The position numbers and the translations under genes were made by a program. Positions 7,141 to 16,469 of a stretch of DNA of 64,000 nt are shown one piece after another. How positions within the stretch are numbered: position 1 is the first letter of the stretch; each line of letters opens with the position of its first letter. This DNA is from UBA11986 sp031402435 (GTDB lineage Bacteria > Bacteroidota > Ignavibacteria > UBA10030 > UBA6906). The stretch covers positions 1 to 64,000 of the forward strand of contig JANNSJ010000039.1 of assembly GCA_031402435.1 (NCBI GenBank). Direction: 5' to 3'. The notes under the pieces were generated by a model. It ran no database searches. It saw only the letters and a program-made list of their open reading frames with translations, and was not told where the DNA came from.

Positions 7141-8121
7141 ATGAAAAGCATGCTGAACTCCTTACTGTTACTTCTTGCTGCAACAATGTTATCGTGCAAG
7201 AGCGACTCAGATAATTCGGTTCAATCTAACGGAGCGCCTCATGGTCCTACGGGTTGGTTTCGGGTAGATTCCTCATCGTACCAAAATCGTCTTTATTGTG
7301 TTTGCCTTACTGACGCCAACGCAGGGACGGCGGTGGGTGCCACTGGTACAATTCTTCGTACAACCAATGGTGGGTCAACTTGGACGAGTCAATCAAGCGG
7401 AACAAGTAATTGGCTCACCGGAGTTTCCTTCATTGATGCCAACACGGGAACGGCAGTGGGGGACAATGGTACGATTCTACGTACCACCGATGGTGGTACA
7501 AGTTGGATCAGCCAGTCAAGCGGAACAATGAATTATCTTTCTGGTGTGTCTTTTGCCAATGCCAATGTTGGATTGGTTGTCGGCGCAGTCGGTACAATTC
7601 TTCGCACTACAGATGGCGGCGCAAATTGGACGAGTCAGTCAAGCGGAATGGCGGGTACGCTTTGGAGCGTTTCCCTCGTCAAAGCAAATACAGGTACCGC
7701 TGTAGGCACCAGTGGAACTATTCTCCACACAAGCAATGGTGGGGCAAGTTGGGTGAGTCAGTCAAGCGGAACGACGAATGATCTTACGAGTGTATCCTTC
7801 GTTGATGCGAACATAGGAACTGTGGTGGGGCTGTATAGCACAATTCTCCGCACTACCAATGGCGGTGCAATCTGGAGGAGCCAATCAAACGGAACGACAG
7901 AGTGGTTCTATGGTGTTCGCTTCATCAATGCCAACACTGGAACCGTGGTCGGAAGTTCTGGTACGATTCTTCGCACAGTCGATGGTGGCGTAAATTGGGG
8001 AAGCCAGTCAAGCGAAACGACAAATTGGCTCAATAATGTTCACTTCATCGATGCCAATACGGGGATGGCGGTGGGAGCTGATGGAATTATTCTTTGCACT
8101 ACTACCGGAGGGTTACAGTAG
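7141..8121 (+). CDS. Lipoprotein with Ycf48/Hcf136-like propeller repeats
   Basis: A 326-residue predicted lipoprotein. The signal peptide MKSMLNSLLLLLAATMLSC ends at a lipobox cysteine (residue 19). The rest is seven near-tandem units of about 42 residues, each with GTVVG..GTILRTTDGG..W.SQSSG, the Ycf48/BNR-type repeat expected to fold as a beta-propeller. In this phylum such proteins are surface or periplasmic and usually of unknown role. The frame is open upstream to 6754, but that part crosses palindromic non-coding DNA; ATG 7141 has both a ribosome site and a signal peptide. No T9SS tail is present, in line with lipoprotein anchoring. The repeats are 126 bases apart at DNA level. Confidence 0.82.
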   Translation: MKSMLNSLLLLLAATMLSCKSDSDNSVQSNGAPHGPTGWFRVDSSSYQNRLYCVCLTDANAGTAVGATGTILRTTNGGSTWTSQSSGTSNWLTGVSFIDANTGTAVGDNGTILRTTDGGTSWISQSSGTMNYLSGVSFANANVGLVVGAVGTILRTTDGGANWTSQSSGMAGTLWSVSLVKANTGTAVGTSGTILHTSNGGASWVSQSSGTTNDLTSVSFVDANIGTVVGLYSTILRTTNGGAIWRSQSNGTTEWFYGVRFINANTGTVVGSSGTILRTVDGGVNWGSQSSETTNWLNNVHFIDANTGMAVGADGIILCTTTGGLQ

Positions 8122-8162
8122 TTGAAGAGAATGTGAGTATCATTGTCCCGGAAAGGGCAAAC

Positions 8163-9641
8163 ATGAAACTCCTCCACACAACTCTTCTTTTGTGCATCGT
8201 TTGCATGAGCAGCAATGCCCAACAGGTTCCTCTCACATGGAGCCAGCCAATTGTCATCAGCAATGATACGTCGTTCGGTTCGCTCAGGCCCCGCATTGCT
8301 GTAACGGAAAATGGCAACGCAATCGTTACGTGGGGAAAGTCGGATGCGGTGAGTGTGGTGTACTATTCCGTCAAGACACCAGCGGGACCGTTCTCCACGC
8401 CGCAGCTTGTATCGCCTGCACTCGTGAATTGCAGAGTGGCCGAGACGGACGGACCTTCGATTGCTGCGCAAGTGAATACGGTGTACATCACATATACGAC
8501 GTGGCCGTTTGCAACCACGCATTCCTATTCACGGAAGTCAACGGATGGCGGACTTACGTGGGCAGCTCCTGTACAAATCGATGGTTTCCTCGGCGGCAAT
8601 TTCGCAATGCTTCCTCACATCACGATTGACCATGTGAACAACCCGCATGCAGCAATGGTACGTGTCACTCCTGCGGGTGCCAACCCTGTTGCCGGCGAGT
8701 TTTGCTCAGTCAATCAAGGCGTATCCTATGTTTCATTTGTTCCTGGAAGCACGCTCATCGCGGGCAACGCCCAGGATTGCAGTCTGCCGTTCCAAATCAC
8801 TTCCGGAAGCACGCACATGATTGTGTACCGCAACAACAACAGTGGCATTCGACAAGTGTACGCGATAAAGTCATTGAACAATGGCGCAACATTCACATCC
8901 ATCACGAGCGTTGACAATACACCCTGGAATTCCTCCGCATGTATTGCTTCAGGGCCGGAAGCGTATATCTGGAACGACACACTCATCACTGTCTGGATGA
9001 CCGAATTCTCCGGAGTAAAAAAGGTGCGGGCGAGTGCAACTCGTATAACAACGTTAACCCCGTCTCCGTCGCGGCTCATTGATTCACTGCAAACGGCTTC
9101 TTCGACCGAACAGGATCATCCGGTCATCATTGGGAGCGGGGGGATCGTCGGCATGGCATGGCAGGCAAAGTCGGCAACTGAGACGAACTATGACGTTGCC
9201 CTTGCCGTGAGTGTCACCGGGTACGACGGGTTGAACCCTTCGCAGCTTGTCAACGCCGGAGCAACGTCCGGCATCTCCGAAATGCATCCGACAATTGCGT
9301 ATCACGACAGCACGTTCCACATCGTGTATGTGGACAGGCTGCAGAATAAAATGTTCTATGTGACGGCATCGCTTCGCGCTTCACCGACATCAGTGAAGGA
9401 GGGTAATGCCGCTACCGCCAGAGGATTTATCTATCCCAATCCCGCGAGGCAGAGCATTGTCCTGGCTGCTGCATCGCGGCTTTCTATTTACGATGTCCTT
9501 GGCCGGGTCGTGATGCAAAGGGAGATGCGGGATGCATCGCAAACGGTTGATATTTCTTCTCTCTCAACGGGCTTGTATTTCTATCGGGCTGTGCTGGAAA
9601 AGGGTACAGTTGTAACTGGCAAGTTGATGAAAATCAGGTGA
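8163..9641 (+). CDS. Sialidase-like BNR-repeat T9SS-sorted protein
   Basis: A secreted 492-residue protein. Signal peptide MKLLHTTLLLCIVCMSSNAQ. The body (residues 25-390) has BNR/sialidase-like Asp-box segments such as SRKSTDGGLTWAAP and NNGATFTS, suggesting a six-bladed propeller, but no complete sialidase active site can be seen. The C-terminal ~75 residues are a T9SS sorting domain of the shorter form (FIYPNPARQSI, IYDVLGRVV, LSTGLYFYRA). ATG 8163 is chosen over the upstream frame because it begins the signal peptide; AAAGGGCAAAC precedes it. It lies 41 bases after the Ycf48 lipoprotein and may be cotranscribed. Confidence 0.8.
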   Translation: MKLLHTTLLLCIVCMSSNAQQVPLTWSQPIVISNDTSFGSLRPRIAVTENGNAIVTWGKSDAVSVVYYSVKTPAGPFSTPQLVSPALVNCRVAETDGPSIAAQVNTVYITYTTWPFATTHSYSRKSTDGGLTWAAPVQIDGFLGGNFAMLPHITIDHVNNPHAAMVRVTPAGANPVAGEFCSVNQGVSYVSFVPGSTLIAGNAQDCSLPFQITSGSTHMIVYRNNNSGIRQVYAIKSLNNGATFTSITSVDNTPWNSSACIASGPEAYIWNDTLITVWMTEFSGVKKVRASATRITTLTPSPSRLIDSLQTASSTEQDHPVIIGSGGIVGMAWQAKSATETNYDVALAVSVTGYDGLNPSQLVNAGATSGISEMHPTIAYHDSTFHIVYVDRLQNKMFYVTASLRASPTSVKEGNAATARGFIYPNPARQSIVLAAASRLSIYDVLGRVVMQREMRDASQTVDISSLSTGLYFYRAVLEKGTVVTGKLMKIR

Positions 9642-9877
9642 TAAGCCTTGGACATGAGAGAGTAATTATCGTACACTAAGTTTCGTGATTTGAAAAAGTA
9701 GATTCGTCATCCCCGCCTCACATGTCTATCCATTCCGGATGTGAGACTGCTCTTGGAGTTCCTCTTCAACCATTCCTTATTCGCACCACTCAAACCATCT
9801 TCGATTAAATAGCTTCGTCGCAGAGAGAATTCTTCGCAACGACGGGCAATCAGGAGATACCCTTCCCCCCTAGATTC

Positions 9878-9906
9878 TTGTTATTGGCCTTATTTTGAGA
9901 TATATT
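9878..9906 (+). promoter_or_regulatory. Putative promoter of the metzincin gene
   Basis: TTGTTA (9878-9883) and TATATT (9901-9906) with 17-base spacing, about 80 bases before the ATG at 9985. The rest of the 343-base gap (9642-9984) holds no gene; I saw only short inverted repeats there, such as CTCACAT/ATGTGAG near 9718-9746. Confidence 0.5.
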
Positions 9907-9984
9907 TAGTCGGTCGTTTTACCTTTCTTTTTTTACGAAACCAAACCACAAGTTGCCAAAGTCAATAGTTCTTCCGGAGATGCA

Positions 9985-12900
9985 ATGAAGAGTATGCTAC
10001 TGAAAACAACCTGCAACCTTTTACTGACTATTGTTATGGTTGGTAGTCTATCTTTGAAAGCTTCAGCCCAACAGATCGTTTGGTCTGTAAACAATGCCCC
10101 CTCCGCTAATATTCCCAAGGACAAAGCTGTTGCAAGGCAATCATTTCCTGCAGAGTTCAAATTATTCAATTTGAATATTGAGCCTTTGAGGCAGCAATTG
10201 TTTTCTATTGTAGGCAGTAATGCACTTCAGAATTCAACGGTCATTTCCTTACCGAATGCTGATGGTAGCATCGAGCAGTTTGAGGTATATGAGGCTTCGA
10301 ATTTTGAACCCGATCTACAGGCACAATTTCCTGATATCCGTGCTTATTCCGGGAAAGGCATTACAGATAAGTATGCAACTCTAAAACTGAGTATCTCGCC
10401 GCAGGGAATTCAAACAATGGTGTTCAGAACTGATAAGGAAAATGAATTCATTGAACCTTATTCTGAAGAACACACTGTGTATGCCGTATTCAGATCGCAT
10501 CGGGAAAAAGGGGAATTGCCATGGACCTGTTCCACGGATGATAAACAAACCGCTGTGGACATAAACTCACAGCTCGGGCTTTTCAGTAATGCAGGACAAC
10601 TAAAAACCATGCGCCTGGCGCAGTCCTGTAATGGAGAGTATGCTAACTTCTTTGGAGCAACCAGCGCTGCACAGGTAGCATTAGTGTTAGCTGCGTACAA
10701 TGCAACGCTTACACGTTGTAATGGAGTTTATGAAAAAGATCTGGCATTGCATCTCAACCTTATCGCAAATACGACTTCGGTCATTTACTACAATCCCTCA
10801 ACCGATCCTTATACGACATTGTCAAACTGGAACTCACAATTGCAATCAACGTTAACGTCGGTTATCGGTGAGGCAAATTATGACATCGGCCACATGTTCG
10901 GAGCTTCCGGTGGTGGTGGAAACGCAGGCTGTATTGGCTGCGTTTGCACAAATGGTTCGAAAGGAAGTGGCATCACTTCACCTGCTGATGGAATTCCGCA
11001 GGGGGATAATTTTGATATAGATTATGTGGTGCATGAGGTAGGCCATCAATTGGGTGCCAATCATACTTTTTCACACACCCTCGAGGGTAGCGGTGTGAAT
11101 AAGGAAGTTGGTTCGGGAATCACCATTATGGGTTATGCGGGTATCACATCCCGGGATGTAGCCCCGCATTCCATTGATATTTTTCATGAAGCTTCAATTG
11201 CCCAGATCCAGTCCAATTTATCCACGAAGACGTGTCCGGTCACAACAAGCATTACTGCTAATAATGCAACTCCTGTTGTTGCAGGGGTCAGCAATTATAT
11301 CATTCCGATCAGTACTCCGTTTGCACTCACCGGTTCGGCAACTGATGCAAATGGCGATCCGTTAACGTATTGTTGGGAGCAAAATGATAATGCAACAACA
11401 TCAGGAGCAAACAGTGTTGCATCTCCCACCAAAGCGACCGGTCCAAACTGGCTATCATTTAGTCCTACAGCGTCTCCCACCAGGCTGTTTCCCAAATTAT
11501 CAACGATCCTGTCTGGTTTGCTCGTAACTCCTGTGTTACCTGGCGGTGATGCAGGTACAAACATAGAGGCATTAAGTTCAGTTTCGAGGACGTTAAACTT
11601 CAGGTTAACTGTCAGGGACAATAGTCCTTATGTTGCGGGTGTAAAAGTGGGTCAAACCCAACTTACGGATATGACCGTTACAGTTACCAACACTTCAGGT
11701 CCATTTCAGGTAACGTCGCCTAATACGAATGTATCATGGGCGGGTGGTTCAGTCCAGACAATTACATGGAACCAAACTAACACTACTCTTGCACCCGTGA
11801 GTTGTGCCAACGTCAAGATATCATTGTCCACAGATGGTGGGACAACTTTCCCGACCGTTATATCGGCAAGTACAGCGAACGACGGCTCTGAAGTAGTAAC
11901 AATACCTGCAGGAGCAACTACAACAGCAAGGATGAAGGTCGAAGCCGTAGGCAATATATTCTTTGATATTTCCAATACAGATTTCAGCATAACGGCGTCT
12001 ACTCTCGCAGCCCCCACACTGGTGTTTCCCTCTGATAATGTCACGCAACAACCTGTGTCACTGACGATTCGATGGAATACTGTGGCAACTGCGACTTCGT
12101 ACAGACTTCAGGTCGGAACTGATTCCACGTTTGCAGGCGGATTGGTGGTGAACGATTCCACGCTCACTGATACCTCGCGCGTTGTGAGTGGGCTGAACAC
12201 AAACACGAAGTACTTCTGGCGTGTCAATGCCAAGAATGGAACAAACACCAGTTCGTATTCATCATTGAGAAGATTTACAACTATAGCCCCACCCTCAGCA
12301 GTTTCGCTTGTTTCACCAGTTGACAACGTAACAAGCCAGCCTTCGTCCCTGACGATCCGATGGAACACCGCGGCGACTGCGCTGTCCTATAGACTTCAGG
12401 TGGCCACAGACTCGACGTTTGTCAGCGGGTTCGTTGTCAATGATTCCACGATTTCTGATACCTCGGCGCTTGTCAGCGGATTGTCGCTCAACACCAAATA
12501 TTTCTGGCGCGTACGCGGGCAGAATGGCGCGGGCAATGGAGCGTCCTCCGCGATAAGGAGATTTACCACACTCGCCCCGCCTGCCGCAGTGGCTCTTGTT
12601 TCGCCGGCTGATAACGTAACAGGACAAGCAGCGTCGCTCACTGTTCGATGGAATGTTACATCAACTGCCATATCATACAGACTTCAGGTTTCTTCTGATT
12701 CAACGTTTGCCGGTGGGTTTGTTGTGAACGATTCTACAATTGTTGATACATCATCAGTCGTTAGCGGATTGTCACTCAATACGAGATATTTCTGGCGTGT
12801 CTGCGGGCAGAATGCCGCGGGTAACGGAGCGTTCTCAGTGCTGAGGAGATTTACTACACTTGCTCCTCCTGCCGCAGTGGCTCTTGTTTCGCCGGCTGAT

Positions 12901-14523
12901 AACGTAACAGGACAAGCAGCATCGTTAACTGTTCGGTGGAACTCCACCGCAACAGCAACGGCGTACAGACTGCAGGTATCTTCCGACTCGATGTTTGCCG
13001 GCGGATTTGTTGTGAACGATTCTACAATTGTTGATACCTCGTCAGTCCTCAATGGGCTGCTGCTCAATACGCGTTATTTCTGGCGAGTCAGTGGCGAGAA
13101 TGCAGCTGGAATCGGTGGGTGGTCCTCGTTGCGAAGGTTCACTACGCTAGCGCCTCCTGCTGCCGTAACTCTTGTTTCGCCGGCTGACAATGCAACCGGG
13201 CAGTCATCGTCTCTCACTGTTCGATGGAATGCCACTTCAACAGCAACGTCGTACATCCTTCAGGTTTCTTCCGATTCAACGTTTGGCGGGGGATTGGTTG
13301 TGAATGACTCTACAGCTACGGATACATTTCGGTTAGCCAGTGGCTTCTCGTACAATACTGTTTACTTCTGGCGTGTCAGCGGTGTGAATGCGGCGGGAAT
13401 CGGAGGATGGTCATCGATCAGAAGGTTCACAACGCTTGTGCCTCCAGCGGCGGCAACGTTGGTGTCACCAATTGACGACGCGGCCGGGCAATTGCAATCT
13501 CTCATACTCCGATGGCGATTGACATCCGGTGCAACTTCGTACGCTGTTCAACTTTCGGCGGACTCCACGTTCACCGGTGGTTTGATCGTAAATGATTCAA
13601 CGCTTACGGACACATTGCGTCCTGTAAGCGGACTTGGTACTTCAACGTCATACTTTTGGCGTGTACGGGCTTTAAATGTCGCGGGCAGCGGGCCATGGTC
13701 ACCGGTATGGAAATTTACGACAGTATTTCCTCCAGCAACGATTGTTCTTGTCTCACCGATAGATGATGCTCAGGTATCAACCAACAGCGTTGCGTTGGTA
13801 TGGCAGACTGGCGGGCCAATTGTGACGAACTACTGGGTTGAATGGTCAAGTGACTCCACGTTTGCAAGCGCATTCCGGGATTCAACAGTCATCGATACAT
13901 CGTTCGTTGCAGGACCGCTTGCGGACACAACTCTCTATTGGTGGAGGGCAAAAGCAAAAAATGTTGCAGGGTGGGGTACATTTAGTTCAACTAGGAAATT
14001 CACGACTGCATTTGAGGTGACGGTCTGTGTTCCGTTACAGAATTCGTGGAATCTCGTTTCGTTGCCTGTTGAAGTCGCGAACGACTCCTCGGCCCATTTG
14101 TTCAACCAATGTCCGGGATGTCCGTTCACGTACATTCCGGGCTCAGGTTACGTTCAAGACTGCAGTCTCCATATAGGCTCCGGGTATTGGCTCAAGTGTA
14201 CTTCGAGTAGTCCGTGCATAACCGGTTCTCCTGTTCTACTGGATTCCATTCCGGTGGTTGCGGGATGGAACCTCATCGGATCAATCTCGGTGCCATTGAA
14301 TACATCGGCTGTCTCAACAGTTCCTTCTGGTATTGTCAGTTCGAACTATTTCGGGTATCTGGCAGGTTACACTTCAGTTACCACTCTGTCACCGGGTGGT
14401 GCATACTGGGTGAAGGTTTCGCAGGCGGGGGTGATCATTCTTGATGGGACCGGCTCAATTGTCGCACGACCGCAGGCAACGCCCCGGACAACACAGTCAT
14501 CGCAAGGACTTAAGATGAAGTAA
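9985..14523 (+). CDS. Secreted metzincin metalloprotease with seven FnIII-like repeats
   Basis: A 1512-residue exported protease. Signal peptide at residues 1-29 (ending LKASAQ). The zinc site HEVGHQLGANH at residues 350-360 gives the metzincin HExxHxxGxxH ligands and catalytic Glu351; a Met-turn (TIMGYAG) follows about 25 residues later, so it is a reprolysin-like (M12B-type) peptidase. A cadherin/PKD-like region covers ~420-670. Seven ~96-residue FnIII-like units (LVSPADN...YFWRV...RRFTT) span 672-1345. The end has a double GWNLIGSIS / AYWVKVSQ module. Unlike neighbouring surface proteins it lacks the NPFNP sorting domain. The first 2 kb is visibly AT-richer than the repeats. Confidence 0.85.
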   Translation: MKSMLLKTTCNLLLTIVMVGSLSLKASAQQIVWSVNNAPSANIPKDKAVARQSFPAEFKLFNLNIEPLRQQLFSIVGSNALQNSTVISLPNADGSIEQFEVYEASNFEPDLQAQFPDIRAYSGKGITDKYATLKLSISPQGIQTMVFRTDKENEFIEPYSEEHTVYAVFRSHREKGELPWTCSTDDKQTAVDINSQLGLFSNAGQLKTMRLAQSCNGEYANFFGATSAAQVALVLAAYNATLTRCNGVYEKDLALHLNLIANTTSVIYYNPSTDPYTTLSNWNSQLQSTLTSVIGEANYDIGHMFGASGGGGNAGCIGCVCTNGSKGSGITSPADGIPQGDNFDIDYVVHEVGHQLGANHTFSHTLEGSGVNKEVGSGITIMGYAGITSRDVAPHSIDIFHEASIAQIQSNLSTKTCPVTTSITANNATPVVAGVSNYIIPISTPFALTGSATDANGDPLTYCWEQNDNATTSGANSVASPTKATGPNWLSFSPTASPTRLFPKLSTILSGLLVTPVLPGGDAGTNIEALSSVSRTLNFRLTVRDNSPYVAGVKVGQTQLTDMTVTVTNTSGPFQVTSPNTNVSWAGGSVQTITWNQTNTTLAPVSCANVKISLSTDGGTTFPTVISASTANDGSEVVTIPAGATTTARMKVEAVGNIFFDISNTDFSITASTLAAPTLVFPSDNVTQQPVSLTIRWNTVATATSYRLQVGTDSTFAGGLVVNDSTLTDTSRVVSGLNTNTKYFWRVNAKNGTNTSSYSSLRRFTTIAPPSAVSLVSPVDNVTSQPSSLTIRWNTAATALSYRLQVATDSTFVSGFVVNDSTISDTSALVSGLSLNTKYFWRVRGQNGAGNGASSAIRRFTTLAPPAAVALVSPADNVTGQAASLTVRWNVTSTAISYRLQVSSDSTFAGGFVVNDSTIVDTSSVVSGLSLNTRYFWRVCGQNAAGNGAFSVLRRFTTLAPPAAVALVSPADNVTGQAASLTVRWNSTATATAYRLQVSSDSMFAGGFVVNDSTIVDTSSVLNGLLLNTRYFWRVSGENAAGIGGWSSLRRFTTLAPPAAVTLVSPADNATGQSSSLTVRWNATSTATSYILQVSSDSTFGGGLVVNDSTATDTFRLASGFSYNTVYFWRVSGVNAAGIGGWSSIRRFTTLVPPAAATLVSPIDDAAGQLQSLILRWRLTSGATSYAVQLSADSTFTGGLIVNDSTLTDTLRPVSGLGTSTSYFWRVRALNVAGSGPWSPVWKFTTVFPPATIVLVSPIDDAQVSTNSVALVWQTGGPIVTNYWVEWSSDSTFASAFRDSTVIDTSFVAGPLADTTLYWWRAKAKNVAGWGTFSSTRKFTTAFEVTVCVPLQNSWNLVSLPVEVANDSSAHLFNQCPGCPFTYIPGSGYVQDCSLHIGSGYWLKCTSSSPCITGSPVLLDSIPVVAGWNLIGSISVPLNTSAVSTVPSGIVSSNYFGYLAGYTSVTTLSPGGAYWVKVSQAGVIILDGTGSIVARPQATPRTTQSSQGLKMK
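12001..14020 (+). repeat. Seven tandem ~288-bp FnIII-encoding units
   Basis: In-frame tandem repeats inside the metzincin gene, about 288 bases per unit. Units 3 and 4 share a stretch of about 50 identical bases beginning near 12580 and 12868, pointing to recent duplication or conversion. Units 1, 6 and 7 are more diverged. Confidence 0.8.
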
Positions 14524-14611
14524 TGGCGGGGCAGGGGAAGTACGGATTGAACACAAGCAGGGTATAGCAAACAAGGATCATCAACAAACAATTCATCGGT
14601 GTACCGCATTG

Positions 14612-15028
14612 TCAGTTCTGCCTAGCGCCTTCGGCGATCCATGTTCTGATTCCGTTGATCTGATTCTGGTTAAGCGGATTGGTATTTATCGGCATCCTCT
14701 GTCCTACACTCCCCTGAATGCGAAGAACAAGAACACTTCCATCGGGATTTCGCGGGACGACGTTTCCCGGAATAGCGGCGACGGTGTTGAACCATGAGTC
14801 CAGTCTCAGCGGGCTTGAATTCTGTGGATTGGCGTCGTGACAACCAGCGAAAGCGCAGGCTTGGTTGAAGAGCGGCTGAACGTGAACGTCATAGCTCACG
14901 CTGTCAACCGGAAAAACAACATTGGAAGGACTTCCTTCCTCGCCACTGTTTTCATCCTTGCATGATAGCATGACGAACACCAGGCTTAGCACTGCAATGG
15001 TTGCATATCTTGCTTGAACTCTCATCAT
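14612..15028 (-). CDS. Small lipoprotein with cytochrome-like CX4CH motif
   Basis: A 138-residue lipoprotein: MMRVQARYATIAVLSLVFVMLSC ends at a lipobox cysteine. The mature part resembles planctomycete-type cytochrome c domains common in this phylum: VQPLFNQACAFAGCHD with a CX4CH motif instead of classical CXXCH, then RMPINTNPLNQNQINGIRTWI, a form often seen as (V)W(I)..GA at the end of such domains. Heme attachment to CX4CH is possible but not proven by sequence. The open frame extends upstream to 15280; the ATG at 15028 or 15025 begins the signal peptide and is preferred. A similar domain heads the 42991 protein. Confidence 0.72.
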   Translation of the reverse strand: MMRVQARYATIAVLSLVFVMLSCKDENSGEEGSPSNVVFPVDSVSYDVHVQPLFNQACAFAGCHDANPQNSSPLRLDSWFNTVAAIPGNVVPRNPDGSVLVLRIQGSVGQRMPINTNPLNQNQINGIRTWIAEGARQN

Positions 15029-15173
15029 TATCCCATCTCCGCTAATCGACCCTGTCATAGTTCGGTCATGGTGACTTGAGGTTGACGATCCGCCTTCAAC
15101 CCGCGACGTTATGGTTTTGCTTCGTTGGCTCGATTCAATGTACACATTTCTATCGATTACGTTCAAGTCCTTT

Positions 15174-15188
15174 TTTAGTGACACTAAA
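15174..15188. promoter_or_regulatory. 15-base palindrome between divergent genes
   Basis: TTTAGTG-A-CACTAAA is a perfect odd-centred palindrome in the 317-base gap between the lipoprotein gene (minus) and dusB (plus). Its size and place suit a transcription-factor operator. The rest of the gap holds no gene. Confidence 0.35.
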
Positions 15189-15310
15189 GCTGCGTCCGGC
15201 AACTCATGACGGCCTTTCCGACAAAGGTGCTTGTGGTGAAATGTGAAACGCATGTAGTAGGTAGTGAGTTTTCTTTTCAACCTACCGACCGTGGAGTTTC
15301 AGAAGTTAGG

Positions 15311-15339
15311 TTGAATCTCGCATGCCTTTTGGGTATCTT
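15311..15339 (+). promoter_or_regulatory. dusB promoter, probably leaderless
   Basis: TTGAAT (15311-15316) and TATCTT (15334-15339) with 17-base spacing. The ATG at 15346 is seven bases after the -10 element, where transcription should begin, and no ribosome site is present, so the mRNA is probably leaderless. Confidence 0.55.
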
Positions 15340-15345
15340 TAATGT

Positions 15346-16353
15346 ATGAGGATTGGCAATATTGATATTGACAAAGGCATTCTGCTTGCACCGATGGAAG
15401 ACGTGACGGATCTCCCGTTCCGCGTTATTTGCAAGCGCCTTGGTGCGGACATCGTGTACACCGAATTCGTGAACTCCGAAGGTCTTGTACGTGGCTCGAA
15501 GAAGACGCAGCACAAGATGACATTCCGGGAGATGGAACGGCCGATTGGCATCCAGATTTATGGCGGCGAGATCGCCTCGATGGAAGGTGCAGCACAAATG
15601 GCGGAGAGCTTCAACCCTGACCTCATTGATATCAACTGTGGATGCTGGGTAAAGGATGTTGCTATGCGCGGCGCAGGCGCAGGCTTGCTTCGTGACCTTC
15701 CGAAAATGGAAAAGCTTGCCTCCACTGTTGTGAATGCTGTGAAGATCCCTGTCACGCTCAAGACCCGCCTCGGCTGGGACGCGAACAGCATCCGTATCGT
15801 GGAAGTTGCAAAAATGTGCGAGAACATCGGCATCAAGGCGCTGACGGTGCATTGCAGGACGAGGGATCAGGGGCACAAGGGTTCAGTTGATTACAGCTGG
15901 ATTCCAAAAATCAAGCAAGCCGTTTCGATTCCGATTATTGTCAACGGCGATATCGTGACTCCTCAGAACGTAAAAACAGTGTTTGATGAAACCGGCGCCG
16001 ATGCTGTCATGATCGGACGGGGAGCAGTACTGAACCCGTGGATTTTTCTTCAGACGAAACACTACCTTGCCACCGGTGAGCTTCTTCCCGAACCGACAGT
16101 GGAAGAACGGGTGGCTCTGCTACGTGAACATCTCCAACTCTCAGTTGAGTATAAAGGTGAACGAGCAGGCGTTATTGAGTTGCGCAAGCACTATTCGGGC
16201 TTCCTGCGAGGCTTGCCGCACGTCTCCAAGATTCGCATGGAACTGATGCAGTTTACTGAAGCCGGGCCAATCCTGGAACATCTGACCAGTTTTCTGGAGC
16301 ATTACAGCCCAAGTGCCGCCACTGTTGATTCATCAGCAACCGCTGCGGCATAG
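15346..16353 (+). CDS. dusB: tRNA-dihydrouridine synthase, DusB family
   Basis: Flavoenzyme that reduces specific uridines in the tRNA D-loop to dihydrouridine with NADPH. The 335-residue length is normal. The TIM-barrel signatures are present: LAPMEDVTDLPFR at the FMN-binding start, the active-site block INCGCWVKDVAMRGAGAGLL with the catalytic cysteine, KTRLGWD, HCRTRDQG, VNGDI and MIGRGAVLNPWIF. The catalytic block reads GCW rather than the more usual GCP, a variant I believe also occurs in other Bacteroidota. The C-terminal helical domain (LRKHYSGFLRGLP) binds tRNA. The start at ATG 15346 fits the predicted leaderless promoter. Confidence 0.93.
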   Translation: MRIGNIDIDKGILLAPMEDVTDLPFRVICKRLGADIVYTEFVNSEGLVRGSKKTQHKMTFREMERPIGIQIYGGEIASMEGAAQMAESFNPDLIDINCGCWVKDVAMRGAGAGLLRDLPKMEKLASTVVNAVKIPVTLKTRLGWDANSIRIVEVAKMCENIGIKALTVHCRTRDQGHKGSVDYSWIPKIKQAVSIPIIVNGDIVTPQNVKTVFDETGADAVMIGRGAVLNPWIFLQTKHYLATGELLPEPTVEERVALLREHLQLSVEYKGERAGVIELRKHYSGFLRGLPHVSKIRMELMQFTEAGPILEHLTSFLEHYSPSAATVDSSATAAA

Positions 16354-16469
16354 TTCCTTTTTCCGATCTCTTCTGAGACCACCATTATCGTGTCACTGAG
16401 CCTGGAATTTTTTCCTTCATTCAGGCGTTCAAGTAAGTAACTCATTCTCACGTTTACCACTGAGCCTGC

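Noticed and set aside
7330..8100. Regular ~126-base repeats that could suggest a CRISPR array
   Set aside because: They are in-frame coding repeats of a beta-propeller lipoprotein; repeat and spacer sizes do not fit a CRISPR array.
12001..14020. Tandem 288-base repeats as a satellite
   Set aside because: They encode FnIII-like units in one frame of the metzincin gene.
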